Shown here one piece after another: positions 16,165 through 24,245 of a DNA stretch of 38,571 nucleotides. Source of the DNA: Hyphomicrobium sp. (GTDB lineage Bacteria; Pseudomonadota; Alphaproteobacteria; Rhizobiales; Hyphomicrobiaceae). The position numbers were made by a program, and so were the translations under genes. The notes below the pieces were generated by a model. It was given only the letters and a program-made list of their open reading frames with translations. It had not been told where the DNA came from and did not search any database. Location: assembly GCA_002928735.1 (NCBI GenBank), contig PERL01000019.1, positions 1 to 38,571 on the forward strand. The letters run 5' to 3'. Every line of letters begins with the position of its first letter. The stretch's first letter is position 1.

Positions 16165-18143
16165 TGATCGTGCGGCCGGTGATCATCGAACCGCTGTTGC
16201 GCGAGTGGGCGGAGGTGCGGGGGCAGATAGAAGCCCAGTTTGCAAAGGCCAAGGAAGCCAAGGAGGCGCGACCTACGGGCAAGGCTGACCCCACCCGTTT
16301 CTATCAGGGCCGGCGGCAGGTGGAAGAAGCAGCCAAGCGCGAAGCCCGGCGCTTGATGGATGAGTGGATAGAACGGCTGAAGAACTTCCGTGTGCTCGAC
16401 CCGGCGTGCGGCTCCGGCAATTTTCTCTATGTTGCGCTGAAAGAGCTGAAGAACATCGAACTTCGGACGAACTTCGAGTTTGAAGAGATCTCACGCGAGT
16501 ACGACGTGCCGGTCGGCATGTTTGTGCCAAGCGTCGGGCCGGAGTGCGTGAAGGGCATCGAGATCAACCCGTTTGCGGCGGAGTTAGCGCGCGTTTCGGT
16601 GTGGATCGGTGAAATCCAGTGGATGCGCGAGAAGGGCTTCGGTGTTTCGAAGAACCCGATCCTGAAGTCGCTGGAGACTATCGAGTGCCGCGATGCGCTG
16701 CTCAACCCGGACGGTACAGAAGCCGAATGGCCCGAGGCGGATGTGATTATTGGGAACCCGCCGTTTTTGGGTGACAAGAAGATGATTTCAGCAATGGGGG
16801 CTGATTACGTTGGGAGACTTCGAGGCGTTTTTGACGATCGGTTGGCAGGCGGCGCCGATTTTGTCTGCTATTGGTTCGCCAAGGCGGCGGATCATTTGTC
16901 TGCCTCGCGAACAGATCTTTGTGGGTTTGTAGCAACTAATTCAATTCGTGGTGGTGCTAACAAGTCGGCCCTCAGTGGAGTGGCGAAAGTAGCTCGCTTT
17001 TATGCCGTTTGGAGTGACGAGCCTTGGACCGTTGACGGTGCAGCAGTTCGCGTCTCAATAGTTTGCTTCGAACGCGGTGAAGAGAATGATGTTTTCTTGG
17101 ACGGCAAGCCTGTCGCGCGAATTTTTTCTGACTTGACCAGTGACGTAGATGCTGGCCGCGCCGATGTTCTGTCGTCGAATCTCGCAGTAGCGTCGAACGG
17201 TATATCGAAGAAAGGCGCGTTCGACATTGAGGGCGAGACTGCGCGCAACTGGATACTATCGCCACGGAATCCAAATGGCCTGGGAAACGAGAGCGTTCTG
17301 CGTCCTTGGTTCAACGGGGCGCACGTTGTCCAACGATGGAATGACAAATGGATTATCAACTTCGGAGAATTGGTTGAGTCAGAGGCAGCGTTGTTTGAAA
17401 AGCCTTTCGGTCATGCGAAGCAATTCGTTCATCCGGAGCGACAAAACAGTCGGGCTTCCGGTGAGAAGAACCGTTGGTGGCTGTTAGCTCGCCGTGCTCC
17501 GGCGCTATTTTCTCGACTTAAGTCTTGCTCGCGCATGTTAGTGACACCTGAGGTCGCCAAACATCGTGTTTTTGCCTGGCTGCCGACGAGTGTAGTGCCG
17601 GATAAAAACTTAGTCGTGTTCACCCGAGATGATGATACTTCGTTTGGTGTGCTGCAGTCCAAATCGCACCGTCTTTGGTCTTTGCGTTTGGGCACGTCGT
17701 TGGAAGACCGCCCCCGCTACACACCCACCACCTGCTTCGAAACCTTCCCCTTTCCCGAGGGCCTCACGCCGAATATCCCGGCGGCGGATTACGCAAACGA
17801 TCCGCGCGCGATCGCGATTGCCAAGGCGGCGGCGCGGTTGAACGAGTTGCGGGAGGCCTGGCTCAATCCACCCGATCTCGTGCAGCGCGTGCCGGAGGTC
17901 GTGCCGGGGTATCCGGATCGCATTCTGCCGGTGGACGACGCGGCGGCGGCCATCCTCAAGAAGCGCACGCTCACCAATCTCTACAACGAGCGGCCCGCGT
18001 GGCTCGACATGGCGCACAAGGATTTAGATGCAGCGGTCGCCGCCGCCTACGGCTGGCCCGCCGATCTCTCCGACGATGAGATTTTGGAGCGGCTGTTCAA
18101 GCTCAATCAGGAGCGGGCTGCGAAGCAGGGTGGCACGCCATGA
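16161..18143 (+). CDS. Type IIL enzyme, C-terminal N6-adenine methyltransferase part (660 aa)
   Basis: Methyltransferase half, beginning MMIVRPVIIEPLLREWAEVR if translated from the ATG at 16161, whose last bases overlap the preceding TGA (ATGA, 16161-16164). A weak GAGAAG site lies upstream. SAM motif I is DPACGSGNFLYVAL (from 16398), the acceptor motif ECVKGIEINPFAAELAR follows, and catalytic motif IV is NPPFLGD (from 16755), the class typical of N6-adenine methylation. The target-recognition region, about 17000-17690, is visibly poorer in GC than its surroundings. If made alone, the piece lacks the GAHYT motif. It overlaps the next gene by four bases (ATGA at 18140). Confidence 0.75.
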   Translation: MMIVRPVIIEPLLREWAEVRGQIEAQFAKAKEAKEARPTGKADPTRFYQGRRQVEEAAKREARRLMDEWIERLKNFRVLDPACGSGNFLYVALKELKNIELRTNFEFEEISREYDVPVGMFVPSVGPECVKGIEINPFAAELARVSVWIGEIQWMREKGFGVSKNPILKSLETIECRDALLNPDGTEAEWPEADVIIGNPPFLGDKKMISAMGADYVGRLRGVFDDRLAGGADFVCYWFAKAADHLSASRTDLCGFVATNSIRGGANKSALSGVAKVARFYAVWSDEPWTVDGAAVRVSIVCFERGEENDVFLDGKPVARIFSDLTSDVDAGRADVLSSNLAVASNGISKKGAFDIEGETARNWILSPRNPNGLGNESVLRPWFNGAHVVQRWNDKWIINFGELVESEAALFEKPFGHAKQFVHPERQNSRASGEKNRWWLLARRAPALFSRLKSCSRMLVTPEVAKHRVFAWLPTSVVPDKNLVVFTRDDDTSFGVLQSKSHRLWSLRLGTSLEDRPRYTPTTCFETFPFPEGLTPNIPAADYANDPRAIAIAKAAARLNELREAWLNPPDLVQRVPEVVPGYPDRILPVDDAAAAILKKRTLTNLYNERPAWLDMAHKDLDAAVAAAYGWPADLSDDEILERLFKLNQERAAKQGGTP

Positions 18144-18427
18144 TTGAGTTGATGATGATGGCGGTCGCTTTGATTTTGCCGGCGCTGCTCGGCGTGGCAC
18201 TCGCCAAGCATTCCCGGTCCGCCATGGACCAACATGATCTTTTCTACGACCCATATTGGATTGCGGGTGGGTTTGCCCTCGTCATTTGTGCGGGCTTGTT
18301 TGGCGCGTTGTCCGAAGAGGCGGCAAAGTCACTGGGGCATTGGGTGCGTTACATCGGCGGGCTGAGTGCGATTATTGCACTCGTCGGCTTTGCCGTCGGC
18401 CGGTTTGTCGTCAAGGGGGAGGATTAG
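18140..18427 (+). CDS. Small three-segment membrane protein coupled to the R-M gene, 95 aa
   Basis: Unrecognised small inner-membrane protein. Three hydrophobic segments are seen, near residues 2 to 22 (IELMMMAVALILPALLGVAL), 40 to 57 and 70 to 88 (YIGGLSAIIALVGFAVGRFV), with a short charged loop (KHSRSAMDQHDLFYDP) between the first two. Its ATG overlaps the methyltransferase stop (ATGA, 18140-18143), so it is translationally coupled to the restriction-modification gene. A role in the defence locus is inference from that coupling; it may equally be an unrelated passenger of the island. It is followed by an intergenic repeat that closes the island. Confidence 0.6.
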   Translation: MIELMMMAVALILPALLGVALAKHSRSAMDQHDLFYDPYWIAGGFALVICAGLFGALSEEAAKSLGHWVRYIGGLSAIIALVGFAVGRFVVKGED

Positions 18428-18454
18428 CGCAATATCTGTACCTGTCGCGCGATG

Positions 18455-18481
18455 GGTCCCGGGAACAAGCCCCGGGATGAC
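18455..18481 (-). repeat. Intergenic palindromic repeat, right flank of the R-M island
   Basis: CCCGGG arms (TCCCGGG, loop AACAAGC, CCCGGGA at 18458-18478) form a seven-pair hairpin. Read on the minus strand it starts GTCATCCCGGGGCTTG, 15 of 16 identical to 15089-15104 on the plus strand, so the island is bracketed by inverted copies. Confidence 0.55.
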
Positions 18482-18631
18482 AGCGGTGGGTCGAGCGCGA
18501 TGGTGCATCAAACTCGCCCGCGCGCACCCCGCCCCGCGTGTCAAAACTATGGCGCTCGCGCCCCCTTTAATTCTTCTTCATCTCCGATCCATCATCCCCA
18601 CGCGCCACGTTCGAAGCCTCGTTGTGTCCCC

Positions 18632-18689
18632 CCCACACCCGCAAGACGAGTGTGGGCCAGCAGCCCCACACGCGCCTGCGCAGTGTGGG
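18632..18689 (+). promoter_or_regulatory. Leader with four alternately complementary 7-mers before the fasciclin gene
   Basis: CCCACAC (18632-18638), GTGTGGG (18650-18656), CCCACAC (18665-18671) and GTGTGGG (18683-18689) alternate, so hairpins 1:2, 2:3 and 3:4 exclude one another. The last element ends 11 bases before the GAGG ribosome site of the next gene. The layout is that of an attenuator or translation switch; function is inferred. The rest of the 285-base gap upstream (18428-18631) holds only the repeat listed separately. Confidence 0.4.
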
Positions 18690-18712
18690 CCATCAAACAA
18701 GAGGTCTCCCCA

Positions 18713-19183
18713 ATGAAGTTCGTCAAACTCATCGCCGCTGCTGCGGTGCTTGCGCTGTCGGCGGCATCCGCCAGTGCAGCCAACATCGTCGAGACGGCCA
18801 AGAGCGCCGGTCAGTTCAAAACGCTGCTGACGGCCGCCAAGGCCGCCGGTCTCGTGCCCGCCCTGAAGAGCAAGGGCCCGCTGACCGTGTTCGCACCCAC
18901 CGACGCCGCCTTCGCCAAGCTGCCGAAGGGCACGGTGGCCTCGCTCTTGAAGCCCGAGAACAAGCACAAGCTTGCCCGCCTCTTGAAGTATCACGTCGTC
19001 GCCGGTGAAATTGAAGCCGCCGACATCAAGCCGGGCCGCAGCCACGTGAAGACGCTGGCCGGCAAGTCGGTCACGGTCCGCAAGCACGGCGGCGTGACGG
19101 TCAATGGCGCCCGCGTGGTCACCGCCGACGTGGGCGCCTCCAATGGTGTCATTCACGTCATCAATCGCGTTCTCATACCATAA
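18713..19183 (+). CDS. Secreted fasciclin (FAS1) domain protein
   Basis: A 156-aa exported protein. Signal peptide MKFVKLIAAAAVLALSAASA with cleavage near residue 23, then a single FAS1 domain filling the mature chain. Its two conserved stretches are GPLTVFAPTDAAFAKLPKGT and NGVIHVINRVLIP, with LLKYHVVAGEIEAADIK between. FAS1 domains take part in adhesion or cell-surface interactions; single-domain secreted forms are common in alphaproteobacteria, with roles mostly unknown. The ATG at 18713 is fixed by a GAGG site and the signal peptide. Its leader has alternating complementary 7-mers. It is a single gene after the R-M island. Confidence 0.9.
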   Translation: MKFVKLIAAAAVLALSAASASAANIVETAKSAGQFKTLLTAAKAAGLVPALKSKGPLTVFAPTDAAFAKLPKGTVASLLKPENKHKLARLLKYHVVAGEIEAADIKPGRSHVKTLAGKSVTVRKHGGVTVNGARVVTADVGASNGVIHVINRVLIP

Positions 19184-19230
19184 TGACGCGGGGGTAGGTC
19201 CACAAAGCACCGGCTCACGTTATACTGTCA

Positions 19231-19333
19231 TCGCGGGGGCCGGTCCGGCAGGGATCGGCCCTCGCAATCTTACGAAGAGAAGCCAAATCTTCCGACAGAT
19301 GGGGGCGCCCTGGGGAACTGGGGCGCCCTTTTT
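19231..19333 (+). ncRNA. Candidate structured small RNA between the fasciclin gene and tkt
   Basis: TATACT at 19221-19226 could serve as a -10 element, though no good -35 is seen. Directly after it lies a ten-pair hairpin (GCGGGGGCCG with CGGCCCTCGC, 19233-19265, one G-T wobble), an A-rich unpaired stretch, and a stem-loop followed by TTTTT. A transcript of about 100 bases would have the layout of a terminated small RNA. It could instead be the structured 3' end of the fasciclin mRNA. It matches no RNA family that I recognise. Confidence 0.3.
19301..19333 (+). terminator. Rho-independent terminator upstream of tkt
   Basis: GGGCGCC and GGCGCCC arms around a TGGGGAACT-containing loop, followed by TTTTT. 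It ends transcription of the fasciclin gene and/or the candidate small RNA about 110 bases before tkt. Confidence 0.75.
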
Positions 19334-19442
19334 GCACCTAATGCTGGTCCCGGGCCCGTAGACGCGCCCGCCTCCCGCCGCTAAACCTGCCCCGCCGGCG
19401 GGAAAATGTGTCCCACGGCCGAGACCTAGGGGACGTGGGCGA

Positions 19443-21416
19443 ATGGCGGATACGAAGACGGCGGTCAGCACCAAGCAGATGGCGGACGCCATCCGTGTGC
19501 TGTCCATGGATGCGGTGCAGAAGGCGAACTCCGGCCATCCCGGCATGCCGATGGGCATGGCCGACGTGGCCACCGTCCTCTTCTCCGAGCACCTCCGCTT
19601 CGACCCGACCGATCCGGCTTGGCCCAACCGCGACCGCTTCGTGCTCTCCGCCGGTCACGGGTCGATGCTGCTCTATTCGCTCCTCTATCTCACCGGCTAT
19701 CCCGGCATGACGATCGAGGAACTGAAAAACTTCCGCCAACTCGGCTCCAAGACGGCCGGCCATCCCGAATTCGGCCACGCCGCCGGCATCGAGACGACCA
19801 CGGGTCCGCTAGGTCAGGGGATTGCCAACGCCGTCGGCATGGCACTCGCCGAACGCATGCTCGCCGCACGCCAAGGCGCCGACCTCGTCAATCACCATAC
19901 GTATGTCATCGCAGGCGACGGCTGCCTCATGGAAGGCATCAGCCATGAAGCGATTTCGCTCGCCGGCCACCTGAAGCTCGGCAAGCTCATCGTCTTCTGG
20001 GACGATAACTCGATCTCCATCGACGGTCCGACCAACCTGTCCGTCTCCGACGATCAGCTGAAGCGCTTCGAAGCCTCGGGCTGGAACACAATTGCCATCG
20101 ACGGCCACGACCATGCGGCCATCTCTGAAGCGATCAAAAAGGCCAAAGCCGATCCGTCCAAGCCCTGGCTCATTGCCGCCCGCACCATCATCGGCTACGG
20201 CGCACCCACCAAGCAAGGCACCAAGGACACCCACGGCAGCCCACTGGGCGCGGAAGAAATCGAGCGCACGCGCCAAGCGCTGGGCTGGACCGCCCCGCCC
20301 TTCGAAATTCCCGCCGATATTCTCGCCGCCTGGCACGCCGTCGGCGCCAAGGGTCATCAGTTAGGAACGAAATGGCGCAAGGCCGCCGGCAGCTGCTGCG
20401 AGCCGGACCTCCACGTCGACGATAAGGCACTCGTTGCGGCGATCGAAGCTGCCAAGAAACAGTTCGAAGCCGACCCCGCCAAACGCGCCTCCCGCGTCTG
20501 GTCGCAGATGACGCTGGAACATCTGATCCCGGCCATCCCGCAACTCGTTGGCGGCTCCGCCGATCTGACGCCCTCCAACGGCACCAAGACCTCGCACTAC
20601 AAACCCGTCTCGCCCGGCCAGTACGACGGCAACTACGTCCACTTCGGCGTCCGCGAACACGCCATGGCGGCTGCCATGAACGGCATCGCGCTGCACGGCG
20701 GACTCATTCCCTTCGGCGCGACGTTCCTCGTCTTCACCGACTATTGCCGCCCGTCCATCCGCCTCTCGGCTCTCATGGGCATCCGCTCGATCTACGTCAT
20801 GACGCATGACTCGATCGGCGTCGGCGAAGACGGCCCCACGCATCAGCCCGTCGAGCATCTGGCCGCACTGCGCGCCATCCCTGGCCTGCAAGTGTTGCGC
20901 CCCGCCGACGCCATCGAAACGGCGGAAGCTTGGCACATCGCGCTGTGCTCCAACAATCGCCCCACCGTCATGGCGCTGACCCGCGACGCCGTACCAACCA
21001 AGCTGCGCGCTGGAGCGGTCGAAGAAAACCTCTCCGCCAAGGGCGCCTATGTCGTCAGCGGCGGCGACAAGCGCGACGTGACGATCCTCGCCACCGGCTC
21101 CGAGGTCGCCATTGCGGTGGAAGCTGCAAGCCTCCTGGCAAAAGACGGTATCAACGCCGCCGTTGTCTCGATGCCCTCCTTCGAACTCTTTCGCGAACAG
21201 CCCGGCGCCTACAAGGACAGGGTGCTCGGCCACACCCCCCGCATCGCCGTCGAAGCAGCGATCGCCCAGGGCTGGCACGAGTGGCTGCGCCCTGGCGACA
21301 CCTTCATTGGCATGAGCGGCTTCGGCGCCTCGGCTCCTGCCAAGAAACTCTACGAACACTTCGGCATCACCGCCGCCAAGGTGGCGGACGCCGCCAAGGC
21401 GAGCCTCAAGGCCTAG
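19443..21416 (+). CDS. tkt: Transketolase
   Basis: Thiamine-diphosphate enzyme of 657 aa that moves two-carbon ketol units between sugar phosphates in the pentose phosphate or Calvin pathways. N-terminal features: [20 protein letters not shown] and [20 protein letters not shown]; the thiamine-diphosphate motif is [14 protein letters not shown] with [10 protein letters not shown]. The pyrimidine-binding domain has [20 protein letters not shown], and [20 protein letters not shown] is the substrate region. It heads a run with pgk and gph. In many relatives a glyceraldehyde-3-phosphate dehydrogenase gene sits between tkt and pgk; here it is absent and a strong hairpin occupies the gap. Confidence 0.97.
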   Translation: MADTKTAVSTKQMADAIRVLSMDAVQKANSGHPGMPMGMADVATVLFSEHLRFDPTDPAWPNRDRFVLSAGHGSMLLYSLLYLTGYPGMTIEELKNFRQLGSKTAGHPEFGHAAGIETTTGPLGQGIANAVGMALAERMLAARQGADLVNHHTYVIAGDGCLMEGISHEAISLAGHLKLGKLIVFWDDNSISIDGPTNLSVSDDQLKRFEASGWNTIAIDGHDHAAISEAIKKAKADPSKPWLIAARTIIGYGAPTKQGTKDTHGSPLGAEEIERTRQALGWTAPPFEIPADILAAWHAVGAKGHQLGTKWRKAAGSCCEPDLHVDDKALVAAIEAAKKQFEADPAKRASRVWSQMTLEHLIPAIPQLVGGSADLTPSNGTKTSHYKPVSPGQYDGNYVHFGVREHAMAAAMNGIALHGGLIPFGATFLVFTDYCRPSIRLSALMGIRSIYVMTHDSIGVGEDGPTHQPVEHLAALRAIPGLQVLRPADAIETAEAWHIALCSNNRPTVMALTRDAVPTKLRAGAVEENLSAKGAYVVSGGDKRDVTILATGSEVAIAVEAASLLAKDGINAAVVSMPSFELFREQPGAYKDRVLGHTPRIAVEAAIAQGWHEWLRPGDTFIGMSGFGASAPAKKLYEHFGITAAKVADAAKASLKA

Positions 21417-21430
21417 ATCAGACCAACGCA

Positions 21431-21465
21431 GCTTCCGGCCGGCGCCCCGCAGGGGAGCCGGAAGC
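21431..21465 (+). other. Stable intercistronic hairpin between tkt and pgk
   Basis: GCTTCCGGC pairs with GCCGGAAGC (nine pairs), and the inner CCCC-GCA-GGGG can extend the stem. No T tract follows, so this is more likely an mRNA processing or stability element than a terminator. It lies 19 bases before the pgk ATG. Confidence 0.5.
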
Positions 21466-21484
21466 GGCTCACGGAAAAAGCACA

Positions 21485-22684
21485 ATGAACCTCGACAAAC
21501 TGAAAACGACCGACGGCATCGATGTCTCGGGCAAGCGCGTGCTCTACCGCGCCGATCTTAACGTCCCGGCCAAGGACGGCGTCGTCACAGATGCCACACG
21601 CCTGGAACGCGTCGTCCCCGGCCTGCAAGCGCTCTCCGCACGCGGGGCGAAAGTGATCGTGCTATCCCATTTCGGCCGCCCGAAAGCCGGACCCGATAAA
21701 GAGAATTCTCTAGCCCCCGTCGCCGCCGCGTTGGGCGGCCTCTTGCGCCGTCACGTCTCGCTCGCTGGCGACTGTATCGGCCAGCACGCGCATACGATCG
21801 TCGATGCCATGAAGCCCGGCGACATCTGCGTTCTGGAAAACACCCGCTTCCACAAAGGCGAGGAAAAGAACGACCCCGCCTTCACCGCGGCGCTGGCAGA
21901 ACTGGGCGACATCTTCGTCAATGACGCGTTCTCCGCCGCCCACCGCGCGCACGCCTCCACCGAAGGCCTGACGCATCATCTGCCGTCCTATGCCGGCCCG
22001 CTGATGATGGAAGAAATCAACGCGCTCAAAGCCGCCCTCGAAGTGCCGCAGCGTCCCACCGCGGCTGTCGTCGGCGGTGCAAAAGTCTCCAGCAAAATCC
22101 CGATCCTGAAAAATCTCGTCGCCAAGGTCGACAAGTTGATCATTGGCGGCGGCATGGCCAACACCTTCCTGCAGGCCCAGGGCCTCGATGTCGGCAAATC
22201 GCTGTCCGAACCCGACTTCCACGATATCGCGCGTGAGATCATGGCCGCAGCCAAAGCGCGCGGTTGCGATGTTCTCCTGCCCACCGACGCCGTCATCGCC
22301 CGCGAATTCAAAGCGGGTGCCGCTTCGGAAACCGTGAGCGTTACCAACGTCCCCGCCGACGCCATGATCCTCGACATCGGCCCCGCCTCCGTCGCCAACA
22401 TGACCGCCCACCTCCGCCAGTGCCGCACACTGCTTTGGAACGGACCCATGGGTGCGTTTGAAATCGCGCCCTTCGGCGAAGGCACCTTCACGCTCGCCCG
22501 CGAGACGGCCATGCTGACCAAAGCCGGGTCACTCCTCTCCATCGCCGGCGGCGGCGACACGGTAGCGGCGCTCAATGCAGCCGGCGTCACCAGTGATTTC
22601 TCCTACGTCTCGACCGCCGGTGGCGCCTTCCTCGAATGGCTGGAAGGCAACGAGCTGCCGGGCGTGGCGGCGCTCGCGCGGTGA
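21485..22684 (+). CDS. pgk: Phosphoglycerate kinase
   Basis: Transfers phosphate between 1,3-bisphosphoglycerate and ADP in glycolysis/gluconeogenesis; cytoplasmic, 399 aa, standard length. Signature stretches: [89 protein letters not shown] and [17 protein letters not shown] (nucleotide site). The ATG at 21485 gives the normal N-terminus ([10 protein letters not shown]). The stop overlaps the next start in a GTGA, so gph is translationally coupled. The same frame is open further upstream inside tkt, but that is shadow reading. Confidence 0.97.
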   Translation: MNLDKLKTTDGIDVSGKRVLYRADLNVPAKDGVVTDATRLERVVPGLQALSARGAKVIVLSHFGRPKAGPDKENSLAPVAAALGGLLRRHVSLAGDCIGQHAHTIVDAMKPGDICVLENTRFHKGEEKNDPAFTAALAELGDIFVNDAFSAAHRAHASTEGLTHHLPSYAGPLMMEEINALKAALEVPQRPTAAVVGGAKVSSKIPILKNLVAKVDKLIIGGGMANTFLQAQGLDVGKSLSEPDFHDIAREIMAAAKARGCDVLLPTDAVIAREFKAGAASETVSVTNVPADAMILDIGPASVANMTAHLRQCRTLLWNGPMGAFEIAPFGEGTFTLARETAMLTKAGSLLSIAGGGDTVAALNAAGVTSDFSYVSTAGGAFLEWLEGNELPGVAALAR

Positions 22685-23373
22685 CACCGATCCGCGCCGT
22701 CGTCTTCGATCTCGATGGCACGCTGATCGACAGCGTTCCCGACATCGCCGCGGCGCTGAACCTCTGCCTCGCCGCTGAAGGACGATCACCGCTCACGGAA
22801 AACGGTGTCGCCAAACTCGTGGGCGGCGGCGCCCGCGAACTCGTCGCCCGCGCGCTAGGCGATGCAACTCCTGACGCCAAAATCGACCGTGTGCATGCGG
22901 ACTTCCTTGCCCACTACGACGCCGAACCCGTCACGCGAACGCGCCTCTATCCCGGTGCCCGCGAACTGCTGATCGAACTGCGCGACGCCGGCCTCCCGCT
23001 CGCGATCTGCACCAACAAACCCCAACACCTGACGGATCTGATCCTCACCCGCCTCGACCTCGCGGCATTTTTTTCCGTGATCTGGGGCGCCGCTCCCGGC
23101 CAGCCCCTCAAACCGGACGCCGCCTGCCTGCGTACAGTATGCACGAACCTAGGCAGCTCGCCGGCCGAGACGGTCATGGTCGGCGACAGCCATACGGACA
23201 TTGACGCGGCCCGAGCAGCCGGTTGCCCCTCGATCCTGGTCGCGCACGGCTACGAGCAGCGCCCGCTGGCGTCGCTGGGGGCCGATGCCCTGGTGGCGGG
23301 GCTTGCCGAAGCCGGTCTCGAAATCGCCCGCTGGCGTGGCGATGTACAATCGTGGTTGCGCCAGCCCGCCTGA
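22681..23373 (+). CDS. gph: Phosphoglycolate phosphatase (HAD family)
   Basis: HAD-superfamily hydrolase of 230 aa, predicted to dephosphorylate 2-phosphoglycolate. Motif I is [16 protein letters not shown] with the nucleophile Asp; motif II is in [11 protein letters not shown]; motif III Lys lies in LKPDAACL; motif IV is [16 protein letters not shown] use the GTG at 22681, giving the start [13 protein letters not shown]; it overlaps the pgk stop as GTGA. The coupling to tkt-pgk fits sugar-phosphate metabolism. Other HAD substrates cannot be excluded, but length and motif spacing fit Gph well. Confidence 0.88.
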   Translation: MTPIRAVVFDLDGTLIDSVPDIAAALNLCLAAEGRSPLTENGVAKLVGGGARELVARALGDATPDAKIDRVHADFLAHYDAEPVTRTRLYPGARELLIELRDAGLPLAICTNKPQHLTDLILTRLDLAAFFSVIWGAAPGQPLKPDAACLRTVCTNLGSSPAETVMVGDSHTDIDAARAAGCPSILVAHGYEQRPLASLGADALVAGLAEAGLEIARWRGDVQSWLRQPA

Positions 23374-23418
23374 GGGCCTAGCTCACCTCACGACCTCAAC
23401 CCGAAAGTCGGAACCCGG

Positions 23419-24231
23419 ATGTTCGCCGAAGCCCATCTCTACCCCGGTGTCGCGCTGGCAGGACTCGTCAGCTTCCTGTCGCCGTGCGTGCTGCCGCTCG
23501 TCCCACCTTACCTCGGCTACATCGGCGGCACGACGATTGACGGGCTCACGGCGGAGAAGGGGCTCGAGACCCGCGTCTGGCGCCGCGTTGTCATCGCGTC
23601 GATGTTTTTCGTGCTGGGCTTCACCACCGTCTTCATCGCGCTGGGCGCAACCGCCTCTGCGCTCGGCCAGTTCGTGCAGGAATACCGCGCCCAATTGGGC
23701 TACGTCGCCGGCACCGTCATCATTCTCTTCGGCCTCCACTTCTTGGGCGCCCTGCGCATTCCGTTGCTTTACTCCGAAAAGCGCGTTCATACCGAAGTCG
23801 ACGGTGCCAGCTTCGCCGGAGCCTACGTCATGGGCCTCGCCTTCGCATTCGGCTGGACGCCCTGCATCGGTCCGATCCTCGCCACCGTTTTGGCGCTCGC
23901 CGCCAACGCCGACAGTCTCGGCGCCGGTGTGCGTTTGCTTGCAGTTTACTCGCTCGGCCTCGGCGTTCCCTTCGTGCTAGCAGCCGTCGCCATTCGCCCG
24001 TTCCTCTCCTTCATGAACCGCTTCAAGCGGCACTTGGGCCTCATGGAGAAAATCATGGGCGCGCTGCTCGTGCTCACCGGCATCGCTTTCCTGAATATCT
24101 TCGACGGCTTCTCCATCAACGCCTTTGGCCAGTGGATGATCGAAACATTCCCAGGCCTGACGACGTTGGAAGAAAAGTTCACCCCTACCGATCTCCAGCG
24201 TGAAATCATGAACCAGCGCCCCAGCCCCTGA
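23419..24231 (+). CDS. ccdA: CcdA-type thiol-disulphide transmembrane transporter
   Basis: Inner-membrane protein of 270 aa with about six membrane segments that passes reducing power from cytoplasmic thioredoxin to the periplasm, chiefly for cytochrome c maturation. The two redox-active cysteines are in the paired motifs LSPCVLPLVPPYLGYIGG (segment 1) and GWTPCIGPILATVLAL (segment 4), the pseudo-symmetry expected of the family. It is longer than the smallest CcdA proteins by a C-terminal extension. It lies 45 bases after gph and 14 before thiD, so it may close the first run or start a ccdA-thiD unit. No other cytochrome c genes are adjacent. Confidence 0.93.
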   Translation: MFAEAHLYPGVALAGLVSFLSPCVLPLVPPYLGYIGGTTIDGLTAEKGLETRVWRRVVIASMFFVLGFTTVFIALGATASALGQFVQEYRAQLGYVAGTVIILFGLHFLGALRIPLLYSEKRVHTEVDGASFAGAYVMGLAFAFGWTPCIGPILATVLALAANADSLGAGVRLLAVYSLGLGVPFVLAAVAIRPFLSFMNRFKRHLGLMEKIMGALLVLTGIAFLNIFDGFSINAFGQWMIETFPGLTTLEEKFTPTDLQREIMNQRPSP

Positions 24232-24245
24232 TCAAGGAGGCTCGA

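Larger units (their letters stand above)
15229..18143 (+). pseudogene. Type IIL (MmeI-like) restriction-modification enzyme, split by a -1 frameshift
   Basis: Read as one gene, this encodes a fused restriction endonuclease and adenine methyltransferase of about 971 aa, close to the length of MmeI. Order: PD-(D/E)xK nuclease (residues 1 to about 155), helical spacer, SAM-dependent methyltransferase (DPACGSGNFLY and NPPFLG), target-recognition region, C-terminal helices. The reading frame breaks at about 16147: codons for GAHYT are followed in this frame by TPRRS and stop, while the expected AEKIMMIVRPVI continues two bases on. Adding one base after TATACGAC restores a continuous GAHYT-T-AEKIMMIV. 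The damage may be a true one-base deletion, a sequencing error, or a tolerated split, since the stop overlaps an ATG. Confidence 0.8.

Noticed and set aside
15229-18427. A wider defence island or prophage around the restriction gene
   Set aside because: No integrase, transposase, phage structural gene, toxin-antitoxin pair or CRISPR array was found beside it; housekeeping genes resume at once on both sides.
19231-19333. 6S RNA or SRP RNA identity for the RNA candidate
   Set aside because: It is too short for 6S and lacks the long bubbled rod; the SRP GGAAG-type loop motif is absent.
20361-21485. Long minus-strand frame (374 codons) antisense to tkt
   Set aside because: It lies fully opposite a well-supported transketolase and has a shadow-type composition.
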